A DNA stretch of 64,000 nucleotides from positions 3,377,501-3,441,500 of the forward strand of contig WPIO01000029.1 in the NCBI GenBank assembly GCA_009760855.2, written 5' to 3'. The stretch comes from Cristatella mucedo (taxonomy: Eukaryota > Bryozoa > Phylactolaemata > Cristatellidae). Made by a program: the position numbers and the translations under genes. How positions within the stretch are numbered: the stretch's first letter is position 1; every line of letters begins with the position of its first letter. The notes below the pieces were generated by a model, which saw only the letters and a program-made list of their open reading frames with translations, made no database searches and had not been told where the DNA came from. This document shows positions 42,935 through 55,990 of this stretch, in pieces.

Positions 42935-45402
42935 GCCCTACGAAAACGAACACGAGAGCCATGCTGCTTCAGTCTCATGGCTGATTTTGCGTGGCCACTG
43001 CTAACGGCGATTATTAATAGCTGTGACCTAACCATCACCGGCAGCCAGTGATGGTGGTGGTGCAAGCACATTCTGATGGGCAATCCTTTTGACACAGTTC
43101 TCTGTATTCCATCAATGATGAGCCCTTACTTAGCAGTGCAATAGACCTTAAGTTGATAGATAATAGGATAGGAAAGACTTATGATGCCCTCCCCCCCCCC
43201 AGATATGTGCCAGCTCGAGTCGAGCTACTGCAGCAGTGATATACCCACTAGAAGACAAAGACATGCTTTGGCGACCTAGCCATGCGGACTACTACAAGCG
43301 AATCCAAAGTCTGTCCAACTCCACCCACTATAGACATAGAACCCTGCATCGTTCTCTGCAAGAAAGGTAATGCAGATACTAGAATGTAAATTGTTGATGA
43401 GGCCACCGACATGAGCCAAGCCACAAATCATATATAGCAGCATTGAGCATCCTACTTGTATACCTTTCTATGACTGCAGTCGGTCGACTAAGTAAATTAT
43501 GATGGCATTATCAAACTTTCACTACATTGGCTCATTTATGAAAATAAAAGCTCAATCTAGTCAATACGGAAGACGGTAGCTTAAATGGTAGCTGCCGTTA
43601 TCGTGGCTAAGCCAAGATTTTGGCACGCAGGGCTCACTCAACTGCAACGGTAAGAGCTTGGTCCAAGGTCAAGGCTTTCTCATTTAAATGTATGACCGAA
43701 TGTTTTTTTAGCCCATGTAAAAAGAAGACTGCTGTTCCCATTTCGAGAGCCTGCAGCTCAATGCTAGCCAATGGCTGGGAAGCCTCTTTTGGCTCCCTGG
43801 TCAAGAAATTTAAGAAATGTTGCCCTCCCTATTTGGACAGTCTGAGCTTGCACAGGATGGGCCACTCGGTGGGCTTTTTTAGAACTTGAGTCGAAGTGCC
43901 GAACTGAATTCACCATTCGAACGAGCAGTAAAAAGGACCGCACAACGAATCACAATTGAACTTGGCTAGGTCAATCATGTGGGCCACCCAGCTCAAAGGC
44001 ACTTACTATCGTGCACAGGCAAGGATATCGCCGGCAGCCACGAAATTCAAAAACAAAAACTGCAAGGATGGCAAAGTAGAAGCCGAAAATCGGCTAAGAG
44101 TGGAACGACGCACCACGATCAGAGACACTAGGATTGCAGCATTGATGCATAAAACAAGTGGCCGATGCTTTAGGATAGGCAGCATGACGACACTTTTTCC
44201 TTGTAAAATCTTAACTGCATAATTGAAACTTTGGTCTATGTGTGGGAAGATCACGAGCATAAGATTGCTTTTATCTGCTAAGCACTAAGAATTTCTAAAT
44301 GCATTTGTTCAGTGCATAAACGCTATAGGCAAATAGTGTAAGAAGGGGAGCATCATTTTATGAGCTCAAATGCAGACTGGCAACCTAATGACACCTCCGG
44401 AAAACCGACCTGAATATGGGAAATCTCAACAATAGATCCTGTCACACTGTCACACTATGTAGACAGCAGCTAAGAACGATTACTAACTCCCCCACGATTA
44501 GAACGTTAGATTGCAGTTTCTCAACTTCCGTTTGCCCTCGGGAGCAAATATTGGCTTGTCAACTTTCATTTAACTATTCCTTCCTTAGTATGCATTATCA
44601 ACAAAAATGAAGCCAGCATATATAGGTGATTTCGGGCCCTAGGTCTTCTTTATCGGGCGGTGCACCCGATCAAATAGTGCACTTCTCTCACCAACAGGGA
44701 TTAAAAATAAAAATATACGGCTCCCTGCTGGGTGAATAGCAGTTAAAGTAAGGATTCTGGGAAGCTGAAATATAGAATGTGTGCTGCAAATTTGGCAGAG
44801 AGCATTGTAGCAAAACGTCTGGAGCCTGAGCCGGCGAGAGTGGATAAACCGGCAGCTGACCGGATGTGCACTTCACAGTCTCAGCAACCATGGCTGGTTA
44901 CGCACGCACGCGCCACACACAAAAGTAAAACCATCGGGCATATGTAACGGCAGCTGCCTATGGCCCCTCCCTCTTGCATTGTACGACTTACCTCTGATAT
45001 CAACTCTTGAATGTATACTATTTCTCTTCTCTACTCGAAAGCTTATCTGATCAAAGTTATCCTATGTGACAAAAAGAAAGCATAAGATCCTGGCGTCAGA
45101 GCTGCTTGTATCCTGCATGCTTGCTCACTTTTCCTGCATGCAGCTGCTGCACACATAAAACAGGAAGAATTCCCCTTCAATATCTGCCCTTTGGATGGGC
45201 TTGCCAGACTAGCTACATGCATTCCATGTAACTTCAGACAACCCATTCCATGCGTGAAGCAAAGCCCTGAGGAGTTATGATTATAGCAGATGCCCATTAT
45301 CTACACCGGTTTAAAAAGCATCTCCATTGCATGGACTGCTATTGTTATTATTTATTTATCAGAAGCTAGTAGGCCTTACTAGCTTGCTCAATTTTGTGCA
45401 AA

Positions 45403-45404
<2 letters not shown>
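42935..45404. other. No supported gene
   Basis: A poly-C run sits near 43,190. Short frames (up to about 90 codons) lack motifs or ATG starts. No transposon was recognised. Confidence 0.45.

Positions 45405-45480
<76 letters not shown>
45405..45480. repeat. CA microsatellite
   Basis: About 37 uninterrupted CA units. Confidence 0.97.
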
Positions 45481-45482
<2 letters not shown>

Positions 45483-45870
45483 TATAAACATCTGCGTATA
45501 ACCACTGTTAAGCCTATTTAGTCTATACTGACTTGGTAGATTAATGCAGATAAATAAATATATGAATCTAAAGATTCATCTCTTTCAAAGTGATCTAACC
45601 AGTAAAGAACATCATGCCAGGCTCACTTTTCAGATGCCATATGAAGCCAGTCTAAACAGTAATAGTTGAGCCAACCGGTCTGCCGATGACGTCATCATAC
45701 ACCGCCAGTAAAGGGAACACAGCTGGAAGACGACTGTTAAGGCGAGTGCCATACAAGACTGCCGTAAACATTGCTCAAAAGCGACATCATCATCAGCACG
45801 GTCAGCTCCATGCATGACAGAGAGAGCAGTAATGACATACAAAGAGCTTTCGGTTTCGCACATCACTAGA
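45481..45870. other. No supported gene
   Basis: Nothing recognised between the CA microsatellite and the SINE. Confidence 0.5.
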
Positions 45871-46019
45871 GCTGGTTTGGTCCAGCGGTTAAGGTGCTCG
45901 CCCCAACCAAGGTCTGGCTGTGGTCGTGGGCTCGAGCCGCGAGGCATATGTGAAGCGCCTGAATAGAGATTAAGTTCTCTTGGGGCGCTATATAAATGAA
46001 TTATTTATTTATTTATTTA
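45871..46019 (+). mobile_element. SINE family 1, best copy
   Basis: Box A TGGTCCAGCGGTTAAGG, box B GGGCTCGAGCCGC, AAGCGCCTGAATAGAGATTA, GGGGCGCTATATAAATG and a TTATTTATTTATTTA tail. It lacks the poly-C of the duplicated copies and is probably closest to the family consensus. Confidence 0.85.
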
Positions 46020-47448
46020 GTATGATTTATTGCTAATGGCAGGAATGGAACTATTAGACCAGTGAGATCAGCATCCCCACCTCCACCTTCCCCTACCCCC
46101 AAGTTAAAGTTCGACAGTCCATGGATTTATTTCACAACACACACAAAACTAGTAGCATTATCCGATGACTAGCCACCTATGAACTATTTTTGATATACTC
46201 TAGCAGCATGAGTCGGCTCTGCAAGATAGAAAATCTCACTGGATTGACCAGGCTCTGCTGTTGCCTGTGTGCCTAGCCTTATGCCATCCATCATAGCCAC
46301 ATACTCTTAAGCCGAACTGGCTGTGTGGCATATGCAGGTAATCCAGGAAACAGACATCAAGGCTCCCATTAAATGAATAAAAACTTGTGTTGCTCAAATA
46401 GCAAAATACTCAAAACTCAAAGATGTCAAGTAAACGATCAGTATTCAAAACTGCACTAACAGGCTAGCTGGCGCCAATAACAGCAGCTATTGAATACAAA
46501 AACCGAGCCCTTTTAAGGTCACTAGTCGGTATTTCCTATGGGCACAACAAACACCAGGCCCCTGCATCTGTTTGCCTGACCAGAGCAACTGGACCTGATA
46601 CAGTTTTACTAAGAGGCTATTGACAATGCTAACACATTTACATGCTTATTGCTTCAGTGAGGAATATTCACGAGTCGTTTGAAGGAATCGCAGTGCCCAC
46701 TACCTTCTAGAGCTATAAGTTTGCTTGCATATGTGTACAGCTAGCCAGCAAGTGTACCCACACGCCCGAGTTTCAGTGTGAACCTTTGGAGCTGGCCTCA
46801 ATGCTGCTACACAGTAATACATGTACATCGGAGCAAATAGGTATAATGGGAATGTACATATTCACCAAAGCTCCCAATCCTCATACCTTAATGAAGAGCT
46901 GATATATTGGCATGCTTGCAGAAGCTAGAGTCAGCTCAGGTGGCTGGCTTAAGGACCGGCTTAAGCACCCTCCACTGCCTCCCAGTACAGATGCAACTTG
47001 TAGCAGTGAGCATGCAGCATCACATTGCCAATGCCATTGATTTAGCTATTGATTTAATAACTGTTTGATTTCTAGACATGAGCTCCATGAATGACCCATG
47101 GATTGTCTCAGATATTCATTAACGTTACCAGTTAAAAGTCGAAGGTTGAATTCCCACTGATTCTCACAGCCAAGCACTCGAGATGTCCTGCTCGCACCTA
47201 CTTCGCAGGCTAGGCAATGTACTAAATTAATAGCAATAGCAATGCTCAGCAAAGTTTATCTCTAGGAAATACCCACAATCTCATGATCAGACGGCTGCGA
47301 CATGACATGGCCATCTGCTGCTTGCGAACATACCTTCCTCTCTGCTCAAAGGAGGCAAGCATTCACCAGAACTGCCATGCCACTAGGCTGACAAGCACCG
47401 GCGTCGCCAGCCAATTAATTGGTCTGCCTGCTTTGCAGACACCTTGCT
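46020..47448. other. No supported gene
   Basis: Unremarkable base composition. I recognise no repeat or conserved frame. Confidence 0.45.
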
Positions 47449-47530
47449 GGACACTTTTCGAGGGACACTTTTCGAGGGACACTTTTCGAGGGACACTTTT
47501 CGAGGGACACTATGCGAGGGACGCTTTGCG
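47449..47530. repeat. 14-bp minisatellite
   Basis: Six copies of CACTTTTCGAGGGA, the last two diverged (CACTATGCGAGGGA, CGCTTTGCG). Confidence 0.9.
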
Positions 47531-49285
47531 CTATGGTTCCGGCAACAGCAGTAGGCTTTCCAGCTTCGAGCTCTGGAGTTGCGTGCACGGGTGCCGGCGG
47601 CAGCACACGCTTTGAAGTCGTCACCGCTCTGAGGAGACTGCAGATGCTGTCTGCTATCTCCTAAAGGTAGCACCGATGCACGCGCCGAGCGACCATCCTG
47701 CAGCTCGGAAGGCGGCAACACTCTCCTTCTCCACTGCTGCGCGCACCTGCCCGTGCGCCGCCACTCCTCCGCTGCCTCACACGCGTCATTCGGTCTCACT
47801 TGCAAGTGGGATTTTCGCCCCTTCGGGACTGCCGCTGCTTGCCCGTACAAGATTGCCGCAGATTTTCGCCAGAGCAATCACGGCTGGAGGCTCTGGAGAC
47901 GGGGTCTGGACAGCAACTAAACTGATTTTGGGGCGGCGCCGCCGCACGGATTCGCCGTTTATTGCGGGTTGAGCCCACGGGCTGTGAAAAATTCATTGGC
48001 TAGAGCTTCTTGGGCGCGGATGTGGCTCGTCGATGGCGCGCTAATTGGCCGTTGGAGCAGCGTAAAGCCAGCAAAGCAGCATTAACCTTGCGAGACCGAT
48101 TTGCCGACCGACCATGCCGCCCCGCACAGCCGATCACCCAAAATGGCTGACCGCTACCGGTCAAGGTCGGTGGGTGGCCAGCAAGCATGAATATGAATAA
48201 ATCTTGCTTGAAGATGGCAAGCACAGCTAAGTGAGATGGCCTATCTCTTTGCTTGGTGCAGCGGCGAAATAGGAGTGCGCTTCCCAGCCTGCCGCTCACC
48301 AGCCTCCGGGGCGATGGAAGGAGATTTGGCCAGCGGTGGTCAGCATCGAGATGGCGGCCGGTCGGCCGGCCGGCCGGCGCGGTCAAACCAGGTCGAAGCC
48401 CGGCAGCAGACAGACTTACCTCTAGCCTCGCGTGATACGTGCAGCACAGCACAGAGAAGGCCACCTAGCAGTAAAACCGGGGTCGATCACGATCGACCAG
48501 CGCTCTTTTGGCTGCGTCGGCTCAGCTTCAGGAGCGGCTGGCTTGGCCAGGCTCAGGGCGACTGGCGTGGCTACAAAGACAATGAGAGGTGTCACCTATA
48601 GCATGAATACACTACTCCCCCCCTGCATGCATGACAGCTGCTGGGGAGGGGGTGTGGCTAGAGGCGTGGCCCAGACCTGCGCAGTCGCGCCGAGGAGGGT
48701 GGAGGGAAGTGGGGTGTGCTGTGACGTCAGGTTAGGTACCGTGGCGGGAATCCTTTCTTCCTTCTTTTCCGCACTCCAGCAATGGCCTGCTTGAAAGCGC
48801 AGCAAGCATGGGATGCCTGTGAGCAATCAAGCGCTTAAGGCTGTGCGTCGAGGGCATGCGGTTTACTGCAGCAGAGACAGATACACGGCGGCAGCGCTAT
48901 CATTTGGGATGCATATGGCCTGTGACCCAGAGAAGCTCAACCGCCCAGGCTACGCCAGACGGGGGCGCGGTGGTGAGCCCAGGCTATGCTGATCCGGCGG
49001 GGAGGAGGCAACGCTGGACAATTGCGGGAGCTTTCGAAAAGAGCTACTGCAAAAATGTTGAGTTCTGAAAGACGGCTGAGAATATACATTACTCTGAGGA
49101 CCCCTCATCCGAGGTGAAGTTCGGGAGGGGGTAATGAAGCGGGAAGGGCGTGCTGCGGCTTGGCCAACTACCAAAGAAGTCTGAAAGTGTACTTATCGAA
49201 ATACTAGAAGCCTTCCCTTGAGAAAATTTCAAGATGTGGTTCGTAAGAAAATGTTATAAATGCGGGTCAAACAGAGACTATACCG
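47531..49285. other. CG-rich stretch without a supported gene
   Basis: CG-rich to about 48,800 with overlapping frames of up to 164 codons in several directions. There is a CGGCCGGCCGGCCGGC palindromic run near 48,366. No motif was found. It may be a CpG island of a gene whose exons lie outside recognisable sequence. Confidence 0.4.
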
Positions 49286-49385
49286 CTCTGCTTTTAACAG
49301 ATGTAAACCTGCAACTTTTGAATATGCTTGACCGATGCTCTAACCGTTCAGCTACATAGCAACTGGTATCACTATCTACAGTATA
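49285..49385 (-). mobile_element. tRNA-derived SINE head, family 3
   Basis: The minus strand reads TGTAGCTGAACGGTTAGAGC, then GTTGCAGGTTTACATCTG, a good A and B box pair spaced like a tRNA. Its head differs from families 1 and 2. Confidence 0.5.
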
Positions 49386-49941
49386 GGTAATGCTTGGTGG
49401 TGTTTCCTGTTGCTTTCTGGCTTGTGAGACTCCCACACTGGAGCTGGATCACTCGACAGCCTTTATGAGTATAGAGGCCGTTACCGATTCTATGCAGATG
49501 TGTGCTGTGAGTGGCACACTGAGCAGTTCCATAAGCCAGATATATATCTGCCAAATTTAATGGCTAAGTCAGAGTCAATTTTGCAGCCCTATTCAAAAGG
49601 AAGAAGTTGGTGTAAGTGGCTGCGAATTTTCTGCCAGATAAACCTTGACCTTGAAGAACCGGAAACCGCCTAAAGTGAGCTCTTGTCGGTTTATTCCCAG
49701 CCTTCATAGTTGAAGGAACCGATAACTGACGTGCTTCCTTCTGATTGTGCCCGTTTAGTTGAAGCAACTAAGTGGTTGAGTGTCGACCTGCCTGGGGGCT
49801 CGATGGATTCTGAGACTCGTCCCGGCTGATATCCACGAAGCCCGAGGTCCAGGTACCTCTTTCGAACCTGTCGGTCAGTTCCACCGTTAAGTTACAGTGT
49901 TTAAGGATACCCTTGCATAATTCAGTAATTGCATTAATGCT

Positions 49942-49991
<50 letters not shown>

Positions 49992-50803
49992 ATCCGAAGT
50001 CTTTGGTGAGATATCAAAGCAATAATACACAGCGCTAGGTACCGGATAAGGGAATCTGCGGGCGTCAGCATTTACAGCTTGCTTTGTGTTTGCATCGCAC
50101 TTTGGGCAACCTGCGCCAAATTCAAGTTGCTACAATTATGAAGTTCCCTGCACAGATAAGCAGCGACTAGAGAAAAAAATTATTTAGCACCTCAGCTACT
50201 GCAGGTCGATACTCCTGATTCCATGCCCATTGAGCAGCTGGACAAAGAGCTGTCCTTATGGAATAGCCTGTCTTTCAAGCCAGTCGAACTTTTCTGCACC
50301 GGCACCCCTGTTGCCAGTTTGCCACAGCTAGTACGTACTTATCATTGTCTCTTGTCTAAGGACTTTAGATGCGAGCTCCTCAGTCTAGGAACTTCGCAAA
50401 ATATTTGCCTCTGGCCAATTGCCTCTAAGCAAAAGAACACAAGTGCTAAAGTATAAGTCCTTAGAGAAGCAAAGTCCATAATGTAGCTGAGTTTGCTATT
50501 CTACAACAGTTCAACCAGATATGCAGCATCCAAGCCGTCACAGGCTCTGTAGGTCAAGAGTGTGAGAAACTGTGTGCTTGTATGCATGGTTGGACCGTGA
50601 GCGACTGCTGTTCCATTAAGACAGAGGAAGTATCTCGTGATGTCTCTAGAGTGTAGTGTAAAGATCAAATTTAGGAGTCTTGGGTGAATGCATTACTAGG
50701 TAGTTCTGTTGAGAATAGAATAGAGGAATTGCTAGAAACGTAGAGGTAGTAAGATCCTGAGCTAACCATTGTGATTAGTAATACTCACGGGAAGCATAAG
50801 CAG

Positions 50804-50839
<36 letters not shown>

Positions 50840-50895
50840 AGAGAGGGTTAGAGTGCTAGAGGTGGGAGTCAAAAAAATGAAAGAAAAGAAAGACA
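49386..50895. other. No supported gene; two GA microsatellites
   Basis: GA runs at 49,944-49,988 and 50,804-50,836. Otherwise I see nothing I can support. Confidence 0.5.
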
Positions 50896-51040
50896 AGCTG
50901 ATTTAACAGCCTCGGTTATGTAGTGGCAGAAGAGCCTTCACCGCTATCACCACCGCTTAGTGGTCAATAAAGGATAGACCACTGCAGGACTCAAACCCAC
51001 GACCTGGCTCGTGAAGAGCAAGCACCTTAGCCCTTGGATG
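50896..51040 (-). mobile_element. SINE family 2
   Basis: Reversed copy: CAAGCTGATTTAACAGCCTC, then ACCACCGCTTAGTGGTC, then ACTCAAACCCACGACC (reverse of the B box) and a degraded head. A second scrap of the same family is near 51,365-51,425. Confidence 0.75.
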
Positions 51041-53240
51041 AGACAGAAACAAGATCTTGAGAGGCAGAGACAAAAAGAGAACGATAGACTGAGTCGAAAA
51101 TCGGGAGATCTTCGAAGATGACACACGGACTAAGAGCACAAAGCAAAGCACTAGCCAATTAGCAACTCGACATCCTCGGTTTTTGCTACACGTTTCACAC
51201 TTCCGATGGCGAGCAGTTTGGTTTTTGTTGCTCGATTTAGATATTTTTGTTGGCATCTATAATCTAATTTTTGAAAGAGAGGAGACCAAGTTCTCAACCT
51301 TTGCAATCAACTCTCAAGGTATTCAAAGTAGCTATCTCAGCAGAATTGTTTATACAGCAGCAAAGCAACCTTAGTGGCTTTCACATCACTTGTAGTGGCC
51401 AATAAAAATTGTCTGGTGCAGGACACACGTCTGGAATGAACTGGATCGTGAAGTGTGAACTGCTCATTACTGGAATAAGACTAGGTACTAGGTGTGAATA
51501 CGTGTGAACTATATCTAAGGCGAGACGTCATCAGCATATGACTGATAACCAATGCTACAGGCCTGAAGTACCGTCTCAGTAGGTGCTGTATATATTGAGA
51601 ATGCTAAGGACCAACGACTGAGCATTTTGGACCTTAGCAAGGGAAAATCCTGCTACACTAGACATGACTCTCAAATGACATAGACCAGACTGCAATGAAA
51701 TGGGGCGACTCTAAGGTGCAGATGACATTGTTTTGATGTGCCATAACAAACAGTACATTCCAAGATCTGCACTGTGACAAGCAGTTCCGGAATCTTTGAT
51801 AAGCAAGACGAAATAAGAGAGTCGGGGTAGAAGCAACCAGAACCTCCGAATTTGTCAAGGGCATTTTTAAATGGGACACAATCGAGTGGATCTTGAATGA
51901 CTTCTGTTAGACAAAATTAAAGACTGGGGCAAGTATTGACAACCCAACTCTCGGTAAGCTTATTGGATGTCAGAACAGCCTTGGTGAGCTTTACAAAGCA
52001 CGTACATATTTGACAGTAGCTGCGACAGGTAGCTGATCTTGGTGGGTAAGGCCAGTGCACCAGCGATGTCAGAAGCCAGATACTTGGAATAACAAAAACT
52101 AACCTAGGTACGTAGGACATTAAAGCAGAAACTAAGCAAATGGATCAAGTGCTGCAAAGGGCATGCACAGACCTGCTTCGCTATCGTAATGCTAGTGCGA
52201 AACCAAAACCTAGCATCTCTGCTCACTTCTACACCCTGAAATTGCTTCAACTAAGTCATGCAGGTAACCGATGAGTAGACACTTATAAAAGTGCCCAAGC
52301 TACTTTGATAAATCAACACACTGTCGACAATGAAATTGTCTAGCCAGATACTCACGACTCTCGGCTCCTTTGCTCAAGTTGCTTAAAACTCGAACGCTCC
52401 ATCTGTTTCTCAGCAGCACCAGCAGATAGTGTGCTGCTCGAGCAAATGCGAATGCCAATGAAAACTGCAAGGATGCTTGGTTCAAAGGCGTGATCCCTAA
52501 ACATGTGAGAACGATCTTTACTAACACTGTTACGTGTTAGCACAGGGGCAGCCATTTGATAAGCAAAGGAAACTACACTGCTTGCTCGAACGTTGCTTCG
52601 GCCACCTCTGCCTCTGTTTTGAGCATGCATCCCAAAGATGAAAGTATGGCATCAGACCTGTCATTATTATCGTGAGCAGTCTCCGGGTCAGCTCACCTGA
52701 AGTAAACAAGACATCCCAAGCCTGTTTCGGCAATAGAAGCAGCCGTGACATTGCTGCTAGTGCCTATCTGCAAGGCCCTGCTGCTGCAATGCCAGAGGCA
52801 CCGGTCGCCAGTCGCTCCATGCAGCTGCTGCTCCGTGCTGCTGCTGCTCAGTGCTGCTGCTGCTCCACTTTGTTGCTGCTCCGAGCTGCTGCTCCGTGCT
52901 GCAGCTGCTCAGTGCTGCTGCTGCTCCACTTTGTTGCTGCTCCGTGCCGTGGATGATCCGTGTAGCCCCTGTTCCGAGCTGCTGCTGCTCAAATTTAAAG
53001 GAATTCCTGCAATGAAATGATAGCATTTTCGATACCGGTTTATCATATAACAACCAGTTTTCAAATAGCAGTCTTACGGCAGGGACAATAGGAGGCTAGC
53101 CGGCCAAGGCCCATCCTTTATGCCACTTATGAAATTTTTATTATGTTGGGTGGTTAGCCACCCGACCTGATCCTCTAGTCATGCAACGATTGAAAAATTG
53201 TTGATAGGATCATGGTTTGGCCCCAGTTGGGGTCTTAGTC
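51041..53240. other. No supported gene; CTG-rich repeat
   Basis: At 52,820-52,995 a CTG-rich block contains a 61-bp unit twice (GCTCAGTGCTGCTGCTGCTC at 52,846 and a GCTCAGTGCTGCTGCTGCTC copy at 52,907). Nothing else was recognised. Confidence 0.5.
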
Positions 53241-53330
53241 CTTTATAACAATAATAATCTAGTTTGCATTGGCTCAAAAGAGAACCAAATCTCTCTTTTG
53301 GAGCTTTACAACTTGCTGCAAAAGAAGCAG
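53241..53330 (-). mobile_element. L2-A type tail, reversed
   Basis: The minus strand reads AGAGATTTGGTTCTCTTTTG, then GCAAACTAGATTATTATTG. Truncated to the tail. Confidence 0.5.
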
Positions 53331-54430
53331 CAACCAGAGTTAATAACGACAAGCAAGGTATCCTGCTTAGGCAAGCATGCAAAAGAGCACAAGAAGACAC
53401 TCACGGCCGCTGCTTATCCGGACCCTTGGCTAGATGCATGCACTGAATCGTGCAAGCACTCAAAGCACACGAGGAAAAGAGGTTTACCGAAATGCTGTAC
53501 AAAAGCATATAATTCTTGCCCATATAGTCAAGACATCGACACTTACATAGCCTATCATTGCACAAGTGACAATTCTCTCGGACCAAGCAAAGACTGTAAA
53601 GAGCATGTAGATTTGTTGTCGGTTTTTTGGCTCTTTGTTTGAATGCTGTCGGATCAGCAGACGGTATGACGTCAGCCAGCATAGCATTGCTATGCTACTA
53701 CTACTCATCGAGCGACATGAATGTGATGCTGCTGTATATGCAGTGCCTGCACGGTGGCTGCAAATGTCCTGATACCTGATGGCTAGCTACCCGAGCAGCA
53801 TCTGCTAGATTCAATGCCAGAGACCGCTGGGAGCACTTGCACTGACGGTCGTAGCAAATCGTCAGCCAGTGCTGTGGCCATTGCAAGCCGTGCGCCACCC
53901 ATGGCATCTGGAGCATGCATGCTCGTGACACTCGACGCACTGGGCTGTAACTGTGGAACTCCAGGAAGGAAGTACGTGCATCAGGATCATGTCACATTCT
54001 CTGGCTGCAAAGAGCTCAGTTAAGAAGCAGTCTGCACTGACAACACAGCAGTGTACGTGTGTACTGGCAGCACATAACCGAAAAGTGGCTGCCGTGAAGC
54101 ATCATGCAACAACGCAACCGGGATTCAGCATGCCCGACTTACTCCCACTGCTGATGGCTAAAGTTACACTGCAGCCTGGCTAATTAGCAGAATGCATGGA
54201 GCAGCCAGCACGGATGGACAGCCTTATCGCTAATGTAGATATTTCTTTGATGTGGTGACTTCTTTTATGCCACCCTTAAGCTTCATAGGCAGGTAGTGTA
54301 TGGTCCTTTGATGTGGATACCGGCTCCTTTAATGTTGATTCATGTGCTGGCTCTTGTATGCCGGTTTATGGCCAGCGGCTAATAGAAGGTTAAGGAGGCA
54401 GACAATAAATATCAAGAATGATAGTTGTAA
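53331..54430. other. No supported gene
   Basis: Several frames of 60-90 codons, none with motifs; nothing else seen. Confidence 0.45.
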
Positions 54431-54431
54431 T

Positions 54432-54834
54432 AATAATACGATATTAGTAATGTGCCCTCAGAGAGCTATTCTCTTTCTAAACAGTTCAAATCTGCTGTTC
54501 AGGAAGCATGTAGGCATACTTAGTGATAGTATGCACAGTGTCAGCATACACAAGCAAGCATAGGACAATTCACGCAGACAGATGTGAGGACTGGTGCGTT
54601 TTTAGCTTCTTTTTAAATGTCAAGTCGGAGGGGGTGTCATGACATCAGTCGGAAGTCAGTTTAAAGTTGTTTGAAGGAATAGCTCAACGAATCTAGGTTG
54701 TATGATGCCTGGCCTGATTGGTAAGTAGTTATGATAGGTAGGCCGTGATATAGAAGTATATAATATAAATATATATATGCGTGTGTGTGTGTGTGCATGT
54801 GTTTGTGTGTGTGTGTGCATGTGTTTGTGTGTGT

Positions 54835-54877
<43 letters not shown>

Positions 54878-55990
54878 ACGTGTGTGTGTGTACTAAGATA
54901 TCTTAAGTAAACTATCTTAGGATGTACACTAGGATATAAGAGCAGCATAGGAGTGAGAGAATGAAGGGACCTCAAGGTGAGTGAAAAAACGTTGAAATCG
55001 ATGCTTGATGGGGAGCCAGTGCATGTCTGCATATCAGTGATATGTGGTGTCATGTGAAGAAGTTTGCAATGGGCAGCAGTTTGGATACGTAGGCTGGACC
55101 AATAGGATGGGGGACTTAAAAATGAGTGATCCCATGCTAAAGTCGATATACTGCTTGATGAGGAGCAAGTACAAGTCGGTGATAAGCAGCCTAATGTGGC
55201 AAGTGTAACGTTCCCTATAGACGTGCCTACAGCAGAGCTTTGTAACAACTGTAAGCGCCTTTATGCATAGGCCGAAGACCTTCAAGCAGTCAGTTGCAAA
55301 AGTCGAGATGGGATGTCACAAATGCAGGGACCAACTAGGCTGTGGTATCCCTGCCGAAACAAGCTCGAATATTTTTGCAATTTAAAGTAACTTGAAGGAG
55401 GCAGACTTGATTGTGGAGCTGGTGTGGTCGTACAGTGATAGTTCACTTGAGAACCGGGAATCCAAATTTCTTATAGACACTACCGGAGATTTTCCGAACA
55501 AGCCTAGTTCGATAAGGTTTCCCAATTTCTGAGTAACACTGGGTTTGTCCATAATCAGCGATTTGGTTTTATCTTCATTCAATTTGAGAAAGTTGTTCGT
55601 AATCCAATTGTGAATGTCTGCGATACATTAAGCAAGGGAGTTGAGAGTGAGTTTGACCTGTTGGAAGGCAGGAAGAGATCAAAGCACAGGCCTAGCTGTG
55701 CTTCATCTGCACAGAAATGAGAGCCTATATTGTGCTTGGCGCTTGCATCAGAAAGAGGAAGAGCATAAAAATTAAAAAGAAGTGGACCAAGCACCGATCC
55801 CACCGTTACACCGTACTTCGGAGGTTCCTCCGATTACAGTGGTCATTAATATCAAACGCTGCCGAATGATCCAGCAGACAACCCGTGAGATTATAACTAA
55901 GTCTGCATTCGTGAGAAGGATGGATAGCCTGCCAACACGAATACTGACGAACTAGTACTAATTCTACTGCTAGTGCTAGCACTAGTAGTC
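54432..55990 (-). pseudogene. L2-A retrotransposon, decayed, with a TG microsatellite
   Basis: From the tail (TTATTATTAC at 54,432) leftward-read it gives the 3' UTR, a duplicated C-terminal segment (two HWLPIK..DF-like stretches at about 55,010 and 55,155), then CRHVYRERYTCHIRLLITDL, SIRNLDSRFSSELSLYDHTS, EDKTKSLIMDKPSVTQKLGN and GSVLGPLLFNFYALPLSDAS with a mutated FCADEAQLGL in place of FYADDTQLY. Catalytic residues are lost. A TG microsatellite (54,779-54,893) sits inside it. The left end of the coding part fades near 55,990. Confidence 0.8.
54779..54893. repeat. TG microsatellite
   Basis: Interrupted TG run with GCATG and TTTG breaks; the reverse strand encodes His/Thr-rich noise. Confidence 0.95.

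Noticed and set aside
53217-53642. A 141-codon Cys-containing plus frame
   Set aside because: It begins inside a reversed L2-A tail, and the Cys spacing matches no known domain.
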